Assembly: GCA_020638695.1 (NCBI GenBank)
Contig: JACKIB010000015.1
Coordinates: 1-64,000, forward strand
Direction of reading: 5' to 3'
DNA length: 64,000 bases
Source of the DNA: Planctomycetota bacterium
GTDB lineage: Bacteria > Planctomycetota > UBA1135 > UBA2386
Positions 1 to 7,307 of the stretch are shown piece after piece. A program made the position numbers and the translations under genes. The notes beneath the pieces were generated by a model. It was not told where the DNA came from, ran no database searches, and saw only the letters and a program-made list of their open reading frames with translations. Every line of letters begins with the position of its first letter. Within the stretch, counting starts at the first letter, position 1.

Positions 1-13
1 TGGGGTGAGTTGT

Positions 14-39
14 GGGGGGGGGGGGGGGGGGGGGGGGGG
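14..39. repeat. Homopolymer run of 26 G
   Basis: An uninterrupted run of G close to the window start, in a short low-complexity G/T stretch (1-60). Such runs are rare inside genes and often mark the end of an assembled contig or a sequencing artefact. No gene is seen before the IS481-type element that follows. Confidence 0.8.
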
Positions 40-114
40 TGGGTGTGGCGGAGTGGGGACGAGTTTGCCCACTTTTCCAGGGGGGTCCAACCCGGGTACA
101 TGGGTGACACTCGG

Positions 115-1354
115 GTCCGGGCACATGGGTGACACTCGAGCGTGACCATGGGGAGCGCCGTGGGTCTCCTGGCCGGATGCCATGGACGCAGACCGATCCG
201 ATGACGGAGAGACAGAAGTTCGTGAAGCTGGTCCTGAAGGGCCAGGTGACGATGGTGAAAGCCTGCCGACAGTTCGGGATCCGCCGGAAGACCGGCTACA
301 AGATCCTGGCGAGGCACGCTGAGCGCGGCATGTCGGGCCTTGCCGACGCTTCGCGAGCTCCGCGGAGCCACCCCAACCAGACATCTTCCGAGATCGAGGC
401 CGCGGTGCTCCGGGTTCGGAAAGCGCACCCGACATGGGGTTCGAAGAAGATCCTGTGGACGCTGTTGCGCGAGCGCCCGTCTGAGAGCTGGCCGGCTCGG
501 AGTACCGTCGATGCGATCCTGAGTCGAGCAGGTGTCGTAGTGCCGCGGGGTCGTCGGCGCCGCCGGCAGCCGACCGCGCCGCCCGTCGTCGAGGCCGCCG
601 CGCCTAACGACGTGTGGTCGATGGACTACAAGGGTTGGTTCCGGGTCGGCGACGGCACGCGGTGTGATCCGCTGACCGGCAACGACGTGTGCACTCGGGC
701 GTCGCTGGTCTGCCAGGCGATGGTTGCGCCCAAGTCGCCCGACGTGAAGCGTCGCCTTGAGCAGGCGTTCGTTGTGTTCGGGCTGCCACGCTTCATGCTC
801 AGCGACTGCGGTCCGCCGTTCGGTTCCACTGGTCTGGGGCGCCTTTCGCGCCTTGGTGTGTGGCTGTTGCGCATCGGCGTGGTGCCGATCCTGATCGAGC
901 CCGGCCGACCGGATTCAGAATGGTCGCCACGAGCGGTTCCACGAGACCCTGAAGGCCGAGACCGCCACGCCGCCATGTGGCTCGATCCCGGCGCAACAGA
1001 AGGCCTTCAACCGCTTCCAGAGCATCTACAACGAAGAGCGTCCTCACGAGGCGCTCGCGATGAAGACCCCGGCCGAGGTCTACGAGCTGTCGCCTCGCCA
1101 GCTGCCGTCCGCACCGGCCGATCACTGCTACCCCGAGGGATTCGAGGCCCGTAGCGTCCGTCGCGACGGTGCCATCAAGTGGGGCGGCGACCACGTGTTC
1201 GTCGGCGGGGCGTTCGCCGGCGAGCGCGTCGGGATCGAGGCGGTCGACGAGGGCCTCTGGCACGTGCACCTGGGTCCCCTGCGTCTCGGCGTCCTGCACG
1301 GCCGGTCGCGCACGATTGTCCCGCTCGAGCCGAGTGTCACCCATGTGCCCGGAC
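115..1354 (+). mobile_element. IS481-family insertion sequence, decayed
   Basis: The element is bounded by a perfect 24-bp terminal inverted repeat: 115-138 is the exact reverse complement of 1331-1354. It encloses one transposase reading frame that is broken by a frameshift. The motif catgggtgacactcg also occurs directly outside the left end (99-113), and further copies lie downstream at 1416-1430 and 1543-1557, so several related elements have inserted into or beside one another. Length (about 1.24 kb) and the transposase type fit IS481. No clear target duplication could be read because the flanks are themselves IS ends. Confidence 0.8.
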
Positions 1355-1368
1355 ACGAGGAGGCATGA
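177..1368 (+). pseudogene. IS481-family transposase, frameshifted
   Basis: The N-terminal reading frame starts MPWTQTDPMTERQKF. It has the helix-turn-helix segment typical of IS481 (ACRQFGIRRKTGYKILARH) and then an rve/DDE core with WSMDYKGWF carrying the first Asp and FMLSDCGPPF the second. At about 912-919 the frame breaks. The continuation NGRHERFHETLKAE, with the third catalytic acidic residue, is in another frame and runs to 1368, where the stop lies just past the right inverted repeat. A single one-base gain or two-base loss explains the break. As read, the protein cannot be made whole, so the copy is inactive unless the shift is a sequencing error. Confidence 0.85.
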
Positions 1369-1373
1369 GGAGT

Positions 1374-1584
1374 CGGGTCCAACCCGGGTACATGGGCGAC
1401 ACTCGTGTCCGGGCACATGGGTGACACTCGAGCGTGACCATGGGGAACGCCGTGGGTCTCTTGGCCGGATGCCATGGACGCAGACCGACCCGGTGATGGA
1501 GAGACAGAAGTTCGTGAAGCTGGTCCTGGGTCTAACCCGGCTGCATGGGTGACACTCGCGTCCGGGCAGACGGGTGGCGCTCGA
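1374..1584 (+). mobile_element. Left-end fragments of further IS481 copies
   Basis: Positions 1374-1530 repeat 84-237 almost exactly: the same double end sequence, leader and first codons of the transposase (MPWTQTDP.MERQKFVKLVL). The copy stops abruptly at about 1530. Another end-like stretch (1528-1584, including catgggtgacactcg at 1543-1557) follows. These are remnants of nested insertions rather than functional elements. From 1585 to 1722 nothing further was recognised apart from the upstream region of the next gene. Confidence 0.75.
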
Positions 1585-1722
1585 CGTTCCCTTGGTCAGT
1601 GCTGCACTGTTCTTCCTTGTCCGGACTGCACGCCAAGTCGGATGCAGATACATGCATCAGGAATACTCCCGATGCCCCACCCGCTTCCCAGCCTCCGATG
1701 CGACGCGTACTATCGAAGGGCG

Positions 1723-2325
1723 ATGGAAGAGAACGCGGGTGGAACCGCCGGGAGCGCAACGCCTGTGGAGGCGAGAGAGCCTTCGTTCCTCCGGTATCCC
1801 GAGGATCTCTTCGACATGCTGCTCAGGCGAGCTACTTGGCGCCGCACCAACTGGCGCGTCCCGCAGGACGCGGTGGACCAGGCCTACGATCGGTTCGTGG
1901 ATCGTTGGCTCGCGGACACGGCGCCCGCCGACCCGGTCGCCTGGATCGTGCTCGTGGCTGAGAATGCTCTTCGGGCCGGGCCGGCTCGTGTCGGGCTGCG
2001 GAGGGGGCGTTGCAGTTCGGTCTCGGAGCAGCAGGCGCTCCAGGTGCCAGATGCCGAACTGACGACGGGGCTGGACCTCGCCATGCTGCGGGCGTTCCCC
2101 CCGGCGGAGCTCGCCGTGCTGACCCCGGGCGAGTTGTGTGCGTTCTTCGCGATCCTCGACCACCCCTCGCTGCGCGCCGCCGCGGCCGCGGTCGGGATGA
2201 GCCCGCGCGACCTGCGGGCACGCCGCCGCCGGGTCATCACCAAGTTGCGCTGCGTGCTCGCAGGCATGCCGGTGCGGCGCTCGAAGCGAGGTGGCCCTGA
2301 CCCGCTCGCGGTTGTGGTCGCGTAG
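1723..2325 (+). CDS. Divergent ECF sigma-like protein
   Basis: This is a 200-residue protein. The start at 1723 is chosen because GAAGGG lies just upstream and the reading before it runs into IS sequence. The middle part (AVDQAYDRFVDRWLAD ... VAWIVLVAENALRAG) resembles a sigma region-2 helix bundle. The C-terminal part (ELCAFFAILDHPSLRAAAAAVGMSPRDLRARRRRVITKL) looks like a region-4 helix-turn-helix. Several usual region-2 residues are not recognisable, so it may be a divergent sigma factor, an anti-sigma-like protein or another HTH regulator. It converges on the ECF sigma gene at 2356-2934. Function in the cell is not known. Confidence 0.5.
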   Translation: MEENAGGTAGSATPVEAREPSFLRYPEDLFDMLLRRATWRRTNWRVPQDAVDQAYDRFVDRWLADTAPADPVAWIVLVAENALRAGPARVGLRRGRCSSVSEQQALQVPDAELTTGLDLAMLRAFPPAELAVLTPGELCAFFAILDHPSLRAAAAAVGMSPRDLRARRRRVITKLRCVLAGMPVRRSKRGGPDPLAVVVA

Positions 2326-2355
2326 TCGAATCGCGCCGGCGCGCACCCACCCCTT

Positions 2356-2934
2356 CTACAGTGCCGCCGACAGCGCCGCCAACCCGCGCGCCACCAGCCC
2401 CCGCACCGCCGACTCGCTGATCCCCATCTGCTCGGCGATCGCGCCGTACGACAAGTTCATCAGCTTCGCCATGGTCACCGCATCGCGCTGCGCCTCCGGC
2501 AGCTCCGCCACCGCCGCCTCGAACCGCGCCAGCTCCTCGCGCACCGCGGCGTGGCGGCTCGGTGTGGCGAACGACGCGTAGCAGGCGAGCAGGGCTTCCG
2601 CCGCGCCGTCGCTGTCCGGCATCGCCACCTCGCGATCGCGTGCGCGCATTTCGCGTCCGGCGTAGCGGGCGCGGTCGAGGATCTTGCGGGTCGCTTGTTG
2701 GAACAACCAGGCGCGGAATGCCTCCTCGCCGCGGTAGTCGAACTGGTCGAGGTCGGCGACGACTTCGCGGCACACCGACTGCGCGAGGTCGACGGCCGAT
2801 TCGCGCGCCATCAGGTCGCGGCCGGCGCGGGCGCGGATGAAAGCGACCAGGGGCGCGAGGTTGCGGCCGAACAAGGACTCCAGGGCGTGGGGGTCACCGG
2901 CACGGGCGGCTTCCAGGTCGCGTTCGACGTCCAT
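2356..2934 (-). CDS. ECF-type RNA polymerase sigma factor
   Basis: This 192-residue protein has region 2 (LMARESAVDLAQSVCREVVADLDQF, then FRAWLFQQATRKILDRARY) and region 4 (LPEAQRDAVTMAKLMNLSYGAIAEQMGISESAVRGLVARGLAAL) in the usual order and length for planctomycete ECF-like factors. It would direct RNA polymerase to a small regulon. The start at MDVERD is chosen because it precedes the conserved part by the usual distance; the same frame stays open further upstream but without similarity. It is divergent from the formate dehydrogenase beta gene, with 143 bp between the two starts. No anti-sigma gene is adjacent; planctomycete factors of this type are often linked to Ser/Thr kinases, but none adjoins. 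Confidence 0.85.
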   Translation of the reverse strand: MDVERDLEAARAGDPHALESLFGRNLAPLVAFIRARAGRDLMARESAVDLAQSVCREVVADLDQFDYRGEEAFRAWLFQQATRKILDRARYAGREMRARDREVAMPDSDGAAEALLACYASFATPSRHAAVREELARFEAAVAELPEAQRDAVTMAKLMNLSYGAIAEQMGISESAVRGLVARGLAALSAAL

Positions 2935-3077
2935 ACGGGGGCTGCCGCGGTGCGGCCGCGTTCGGGTTCTCGGGGAGCCACGTATCGTAGCGCGCGCCCG
3001 GCAGAACGGCGAAATCACCGCGGCGGCCGGAATGCCCGGCGGCGGTGCGCGGGCCGCGGGTAGCCTGTCCGACCCCG

Positions 3078-4715
3078 ATGAGCGTTCCCACCGACGAGGA
3101 GCTGGTCGCCCGCTTTCGCGATCAGCCGGCACCGCTGCTGCCGCTGTTGCACGCCTTCCACGACCGTGACGGGTTCCTGTCGGACGACGCGATCCGCGCG
3201 GTGGCGAAGGGACTGAAGACGCCGTTGGCCGACCTCTACGGGACGGTCACGTTCTACCATCACTTCGCGCGCGTGCCCGAAGGGCTGCACGCGCCGCGGG
3301 TCTGCACGGGGCCGGTGTGCCGCATGCGCGGTGGGCCAGAGATCCTCGCTGCGCTGCGCCGCGAGGGTGCGGTGCCGATGCCGTGCTCGGGGCGGTGCGA
3401 CGAGCCGGTGCCGGTGCTGCGCGGGCACACCACGTTCCGCGGGACCACGGCGGATGCGCTGGTCGCATGCCCATCGCCGCTGCCGCCGCCCAACCCGGGC
3501 GGGGTCGAGGAATGCGTGTTCGGCGGCATCCGCGAGCCGGGCCGCCGATCGCTGTCGGTCTACGGCGACTACGCCGGACTGCGCGCGGCCCAGGCGAAGA
3601 CGCCGGAACAGGTGATCGAGCTGCTCAGCGAGAGCAAGCTCGCCGGCCGCGGTGGTGCGGGCTTCCCCACCGGCGCGAAGTGGAAGGCGGTGCGCGAGGC
3701 ACCGGGCGGGCCGAAGGCGATCGTGTGCAACGCCGACGAGGGCGAGCCGGGTTGCTTCAAGGACCGCGCGATCATGGACTACGACCCGCACCAGCTGCTC
3801 GAAGGGATGGCGATCGCCGCCTACGCCACCGGCGCGACGCTGGGGTTCATCTACCTGCGCTACGAGTACCCGGAGACGCTTGCGATCCTCGAGCAGGCGA
3901 TTGCCGAGGCCGAGGCCGCGGGGCACCTCGGCGGCGCGTTCACCGTGCACGTGCGGCGTGGTGCGGGTGCGTACATCTGCGGCGAAGAGGGCTCGCTGCT
4001 GAACAGCCTGGAGGGCAAACACCCGTTCCCGCGCAACCGCCCGCCGTTCCCGGTGACGCACGGGTTCCGCGACCGGCCGACCGCCGTCAACAACGTCGAG
4101 ACGCTCGCTTCGGTGCCGCCGATCCTGCGTCGCGGCGCGGCGTGGTATCGCGGGCTCGGCCGCAACGGCCAGGCCGGCACCAAGGTGGTGAGCCTGTCGG
4201 GCGACATCCAACGGCCCGGCAACTACGAGGTGCCGCTCGGCTTGCCGCTGCGCACCCTGCTCGACGAGTGGGCGGGCGGGCCGCTGCCCGGACGCCGCAT
4301 CCAGGCGGTGACGATGGCCGGGCTGTCGGGCGGATTCCTCGCCGGTGACGACCTCGACGTCACGCTCGACGAGCCGAGTATCCGCAGCAAGGGCTCGTTC
4401 CTCGGTGCCGCCGGCATCATGGTGTTCGACGACAGCCGTGACATGGTGGCGGTGGCGCACGAGGCGATGGAGTTCTTCGCCCACGAGTCGTGCGGCAAGT
4501 GCTTCCCGTGCCGGATCGGCACCCAGCGGTTGAGCGAGCGACTGGCCGGCGATGCGGGGCCGCGGACGGTGGGGGACTGGCGCGACGAGGTGATCGACAT
4601 CGGCAAGGTGATGAAGTCGACCAGCGCGTGTGGGCTCGGAATCGCGGCGCCGCTGGTGACGGACAGTCTGCTGCGGTACTTCCCGGACGAGGTGCAACGG
4701 CACGTCGAAGGGTGA
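3078..4715 (+). CDS. Formate dehydrogenase beta subunit, fused NuoE-NuoF type
   Basis: This 545-residue fusion has an N-terminal NuoE-like thioredoxin-fold domain with [2Fe-2S] cysteines C76-x4-C81 and C103-x3-C107. A NuoF-like domain follows, with the FMN motif GRGGAGFPTGAKW (190-202), an NADH-binding segment (GAGAYICGEEGSLLNSLEG) and [4Fe-4S] cysteines C472, C475, C478 and C518. All binding residues are present. Such proteins pass electrons between a catalytic subunit and NAD in the cytoplasm. The best partner in the window is the formate dehydrogenase alpha subunit at 57616-60363, whose N-terminus has the matching NuoG-like clusters, although it lies 54 kb away. A role in another NAD-linked complex, for example a hydrogenase, cannot be excluded. 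A short palindrome (gaggggatcccctc-like, about 4713-4727) follows the stop. Confidence 0.85.
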   Translation: MSVPTDEELVARFRDQPAPLLPLLHAFHDRDGFLSDDAIRAVAKGLKTPLADLYGTVTFYHHFARVPEGLHAPRVCTGPVCRMRGGPEILAALRREGAVPMPCSGRCDEPVPVLRGHTTFRGTTADALVACPSPLPPPNPGGVEECVFGGIREPGRRSLSVYGDYAGLRAAQAKTPEQVIELLSESKLAGRGGAGFPTGAKWKAVREAPGGPKAIVCNADEGEPGCFKDRAIMDYDPHQLLEGMAIAAYATGATLGFIYLRYEYPETLAILEQAIAEAEAAGHLGGAFTVHVRRGAGAYICGEEGSLLNSLEGKHPFPRNRPPFPVTHGFRDRPTAVNNVETLASVPPILRRGAAWYRGLGRNGQAGTKVVSLSGDIQRPGNYEVPLGLPLRTLLDEWAGGPLPGRRIQAVTMAGLSGGFLAGDDLDVTLDEPSIRSKGSFLGAAGIMVFDDSRDMVAVAHEAMEFFAHESCGKCFPCRIGTQRLSERLAGDAGPRTVGDWRDEVIDIGKVMKSTSACGLGIAAPLVTDSLLRYFPDEVQRHVEG

Positions 4716-4840
4716 GGGGGATCCCCTCGGTTGCGGCGCACAGAGTCGGGGCGGGAGGAGCACGTACTCGACTATGATCTGCGGGTGTCCGAGGTCCGGC
4801 TTCCCGTCTCGGATGACCCATCCGCTGTCATCACGACCGA

Positions 4841-5359
4841 ATGAGCGAGCCGAGGAGCGACGATTTCCCGAGCGACCACCCGTTCGCCGCGCTGTACGAC
4901 CGGCTGCACGCGGCGGCAGCGCGCTTGATGGCCGGCGAGCGGCAGAGTCACACGCTGCAGCCCACGGCGCTGGTTCATGAGACGTTCCTGCGACTCGACC
5001 GTGCGCCCGGCCTCGAGGCCGCCAATCTCTTCGCGGTCGCGGTTCGAGCAATGCGGCAGGTCCTGATCGACCACGCACGCGTGGCCAACGCACAGAAGCG
5101 GCGGGCACCGGGGATTCGGGTCACCACCGACTGCGTCTGCGAGGACTCGCGCGTTGCCGTGATCGAACTCGACGACGTGATTCGCCGGCTCGAGCGTCTC
5201 GACGAACGCAAGGCACGGGTCGTCGAGCTGCGGGTGTTCGGGACCTTGACCGTGCCCGAGATCGCGCGCCAGCTCGGCGTTGCCGAGAGCACCGTCAATG
5301 CGGACTGGCGCACGGCGCGCGCCTGGTTGGCGCGCGAGCTCGACATCGGGAAGAACTGA
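4841..5359 (+). CDS. ECF-type sigma factor (TIGR02999-like)
   Basis: This 172-residue protein begins MSEPRSDDF. Region 2 carries ALVHETFLRLDRAPGLEAANLFAVAVRAMRQVLIDHAR, close to the ECF class in which the sequence before region 4 reads VLIDHAR..A..R. Region 4 is LERLDERKARVVELRVFGTLTVPEIARQLGVAESTVNADWRTARAWLARELD. It should recruit RNA polymerase to its own promoters. It converges on the FG-GAP protein gene, with only three bases between the stops. Its own upstream region (4716-4840) separates it from the formate dehydrogenase gene, so it is probably transcribed alone. Confidence 0.85.
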   Translation: MSEPRSDDFPSDHPFAALYDRLHAAAARLMAGERQSHTLQPTALVHETFLRLDRAPGLEAANLFAVAVRAMRQVLIDHARVANAQKRRAPGIRVTTDCVCEDSRVAVIELDDVIRRLERLDERKARVVELRVFGTLTVPEIARQLGVAESTVNADWRTARAWLARELDIGKN

Positions 5360-5362
5360 TTG

Positions 5363-7024
5363 CTACTGGATGACCGTGACCGGACGGTTGCGGGTCACGG
5401 TCTCGATGAAGCAGCTCGAGGTCCTGCACAGGATCGCCGCGGCGTGGTCCAGAGTGATCCCGAGCAGGTTGGCCGGGGCGTTCGGAATGCTCTTGAGAGT
5501 TGCCGTGCCGCGCCCGTTCGCGTCCAGGATGCCGAACGACGACGAGAACAGTGGGCCGTTGGGGCTGTTCACGATGATGTTGAAGTACACGTCGATGTTG
5601 AGCGGGAAGTGCTGCCCCCAAGCCGTGAACCCCGGGCGGTAACCGGAGACCGACCCGGCGAAGTAGTAGTACTGCCCTGCGCGCGCCGGCCCCGCGTCCA
5701 GGTTGTAGTTGACGGTGCCGCCGGTGAGCAGCGAGATCGTGTGCCCGTCGGTGGTCAGCAGGAGGGGCTTGAGCGTCGTCACGTAGGCGAACTGCCCGTG
5801 CGGCTGGCCCAGGATCTGTTGGCCGCGGTGCCCGGCGATCACGTCGCGGATCCCGTCGCCGTCTACGTCCGCAGAACTCAGCGCCACGCCGTAGCCCATG
5901 CCGCCGTGTTGTACGTTGACGACGCCGGTCAAGGTGTCCAGCTTGACTTGGGTCTTGCCGGAGTAGATCGATACCAGGCCGTTGCGGGTGTAGTTGCTGG
6001 CCGTGGCGTTCGGTTCGCCCACGGCGATATCGCTCACCCCATCGCCGTTCACGTCTCCGAGGTCGGTGACCGCGATGTCCCCCGGTGCGGTCGGGTATCC
6101 GTTCACATTGCGAATGGAGAAGATCGGAGTGAAGCCGGGGAGCGAGTACGCCCACAGATTGCGATCGTCGCAGAGCAGGATGTCGGGCTTCGTATCGCCG
6201 TTGAGATCACCGATCGTCTGCAGCGGTCCGCGGACGCTCGTGAGGTTCTTCAGCAGCAGGCCGAACTTGTTCGAGTGTGCCTTGGTGTAGGTGGAACTCG
6301 AAACCACGATGTCGGGCACGCCGTCGTTGTCGAGGTCGCCAGGGCCTGCAATGGACAGCCCGAAGGAATCCCCGTTGCCGGTTCCGGTGTAGGTCTTGAG
6401 CACCGTGCTCATGTCCTTGCCCGACAGGATGACGACCTGTCCCCAGCCGCTTCCGGTCGGGTAGCCAGTTGCCGCGATCGCGTAGTCCGGGAACGAGTCG
6501 TTGTCGATGTCGCCGATTCGCGCCAGGGAAGAGCCGAAGTACTCGTTCGCACCGCTTCCCTCCGCGTACGCAATGAGTGTTCCCTTCGCGGCTGAGATCA
6601 CCGCGACGCGACCGACGTTGGGGACCGTGGAGGAGCGCCCCCACCAGGGTGCCGACACGAGGATGTCATCCGTGCCGTCGTTGTCGAAGTCGTGCATCGG
6701 GATCATGACCTTGCCGAAGCCATCTCCGCTGGTGAATCCGGTCACCGTGAACTCGGCGACCCCGGTTCGGCCCGAGACGATCAGGATCCGACTCCCGATA
6801 GGTGCGCCAATGGCGTAGTCCTGGTGCCCGTCGGGGGACGACGATGCGCCGAGGAAGTCGGTGAGCCCCACTACGCTGTTGCCGACGAAGTAGGACGCGC
6901 CACCGACGGTTTCCGGTCCGTGTGAAAACAGCCGACCATGGGTCGGGACCTGGGAGGGCAGCGCGATCGAGAGAAGGAAGATCGTGCCGAGCAGGCAGGA
7001 TTCGCTGAGGCGAGGAAGATGCAT
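5363..7024 (-). CDS. Secreted FG-GAP repeat protein
   Basis: This 553-residue exported protein starts at 7024, where a signal peptide (LLGTIFLLSIALPSQ) begins and GGAGA lies at a good distance upstream. The body has at least six FG-GAP/beta-propeller blades marked by calcium-type motifs such as FDNDGTDDIL, IDNDSFPDYA, LDNDGVPDIV, LNGDTKPDIL, VNGDGVSDIA and VDGDGIRDVI. The last 110 residues (YYFAGSVSGYRPGF to the end) form a domain I associate with secreted planctomycete proteins. The likely location is the cell surface or exterior, with a role in adhesion or in display of the propeller. No enzyme motif was seen. A relative of the C-terminal domain ends the pseudogene at 16640-17687. Confidence 0.85.
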   Translation of the reverse strand: MHLPRLSESCLLGTIFLLSIALPSQVPTHGRLFSHGPETVGGASYFVGNSVVGLTDFLGASSSPDGHQDYAIGAPIGSRILIVSGRTGVAEFTVTGFTSGDGFGKVMIPMHDFDNDGTDDILVSAPWWGRSSTVPNVGRVAVISAAKGTLIAYAEGSGANEYFGSSLARIGDIDNDSFPDYAIAATGYPTGSGWGQVVILSGKDMSTVLKTYTGTGNGDSFGLSIAGPGDLDNDGVPDIVVSSSTYTKAHSNKFGLLLKNLTSVRGPLQTIGDLNGDTKPDILLCDDRNLWAYSLPGFTPIFSIRNVNGYPTAPGDIAVTDLGDVNGDGVSDIAVGEPNATASNYTRNGLVSIYSGKTQVKLDTLTGVVNVQHGGMGYGVALSSADVDGDGIRDVIAGHRGQQILGQPHGQFAYVTTLKPLLLTTDGHTISLLTGGTVNYNLDAGPARAGQYYYFAGSVSGYRPGFTAWGQHFPLNIDVYFNIIVNSPNGPLFSSSFGILDANGRGTATLKSIPNAPANLLGITLDHAAAILCRTSSCFIETVTRNRPVTVIQ

Positions 7025-7175
7025 GTATTGGTTCTCCGTGAATGACTGCCCGGAGTGCCGTTGCGGCGGCCGGGCGTGCGGGTCACGGCGAATGCGATAG
7101 CGCGAGATCGATCCTCCGATCGGATTCTCGGAAACCACGCCGATGCCGCACGGTTCGCCGGAGACGCGTGCCCTT

Positions 7176-7289
7176 CGTCAGAACCAGCTCTTCGACGGGT
7201 GGCACCCCCTTGCCGGGTAGGACCTGCCCTTCTCCTTGCCAGCAACAACCGTGCACGATCTCGCGACGCAGCTCACGAATGGTCCGGGC
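7176..7289. repeat. Truncated copy of a dispersed element
   Basis: The stretch is about 85% identical, in opposite orientation, to part of the 176-bp element at 29496-29671. One terminal repeat is still present here: 7273-7289 matches that element's end with one mismatch. The other end is missing. It lies just downstream of the kinase gene stop and within the upstream region of the FG-GAP gene, so it may have been inserted in intergenic DNA. Its family was not identified. Confidence 0.6.
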
Positions 7290-7307
7290 AACGGGGGGTG
7301 GGGGTGC

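Noticed and set aside
3015..5108. 697-codon minus-strand frame
   Set aside because: Antisense to the formate dehydrogenase beta and ECF genes, whose motifs are complete; composition is of a shadow frame.
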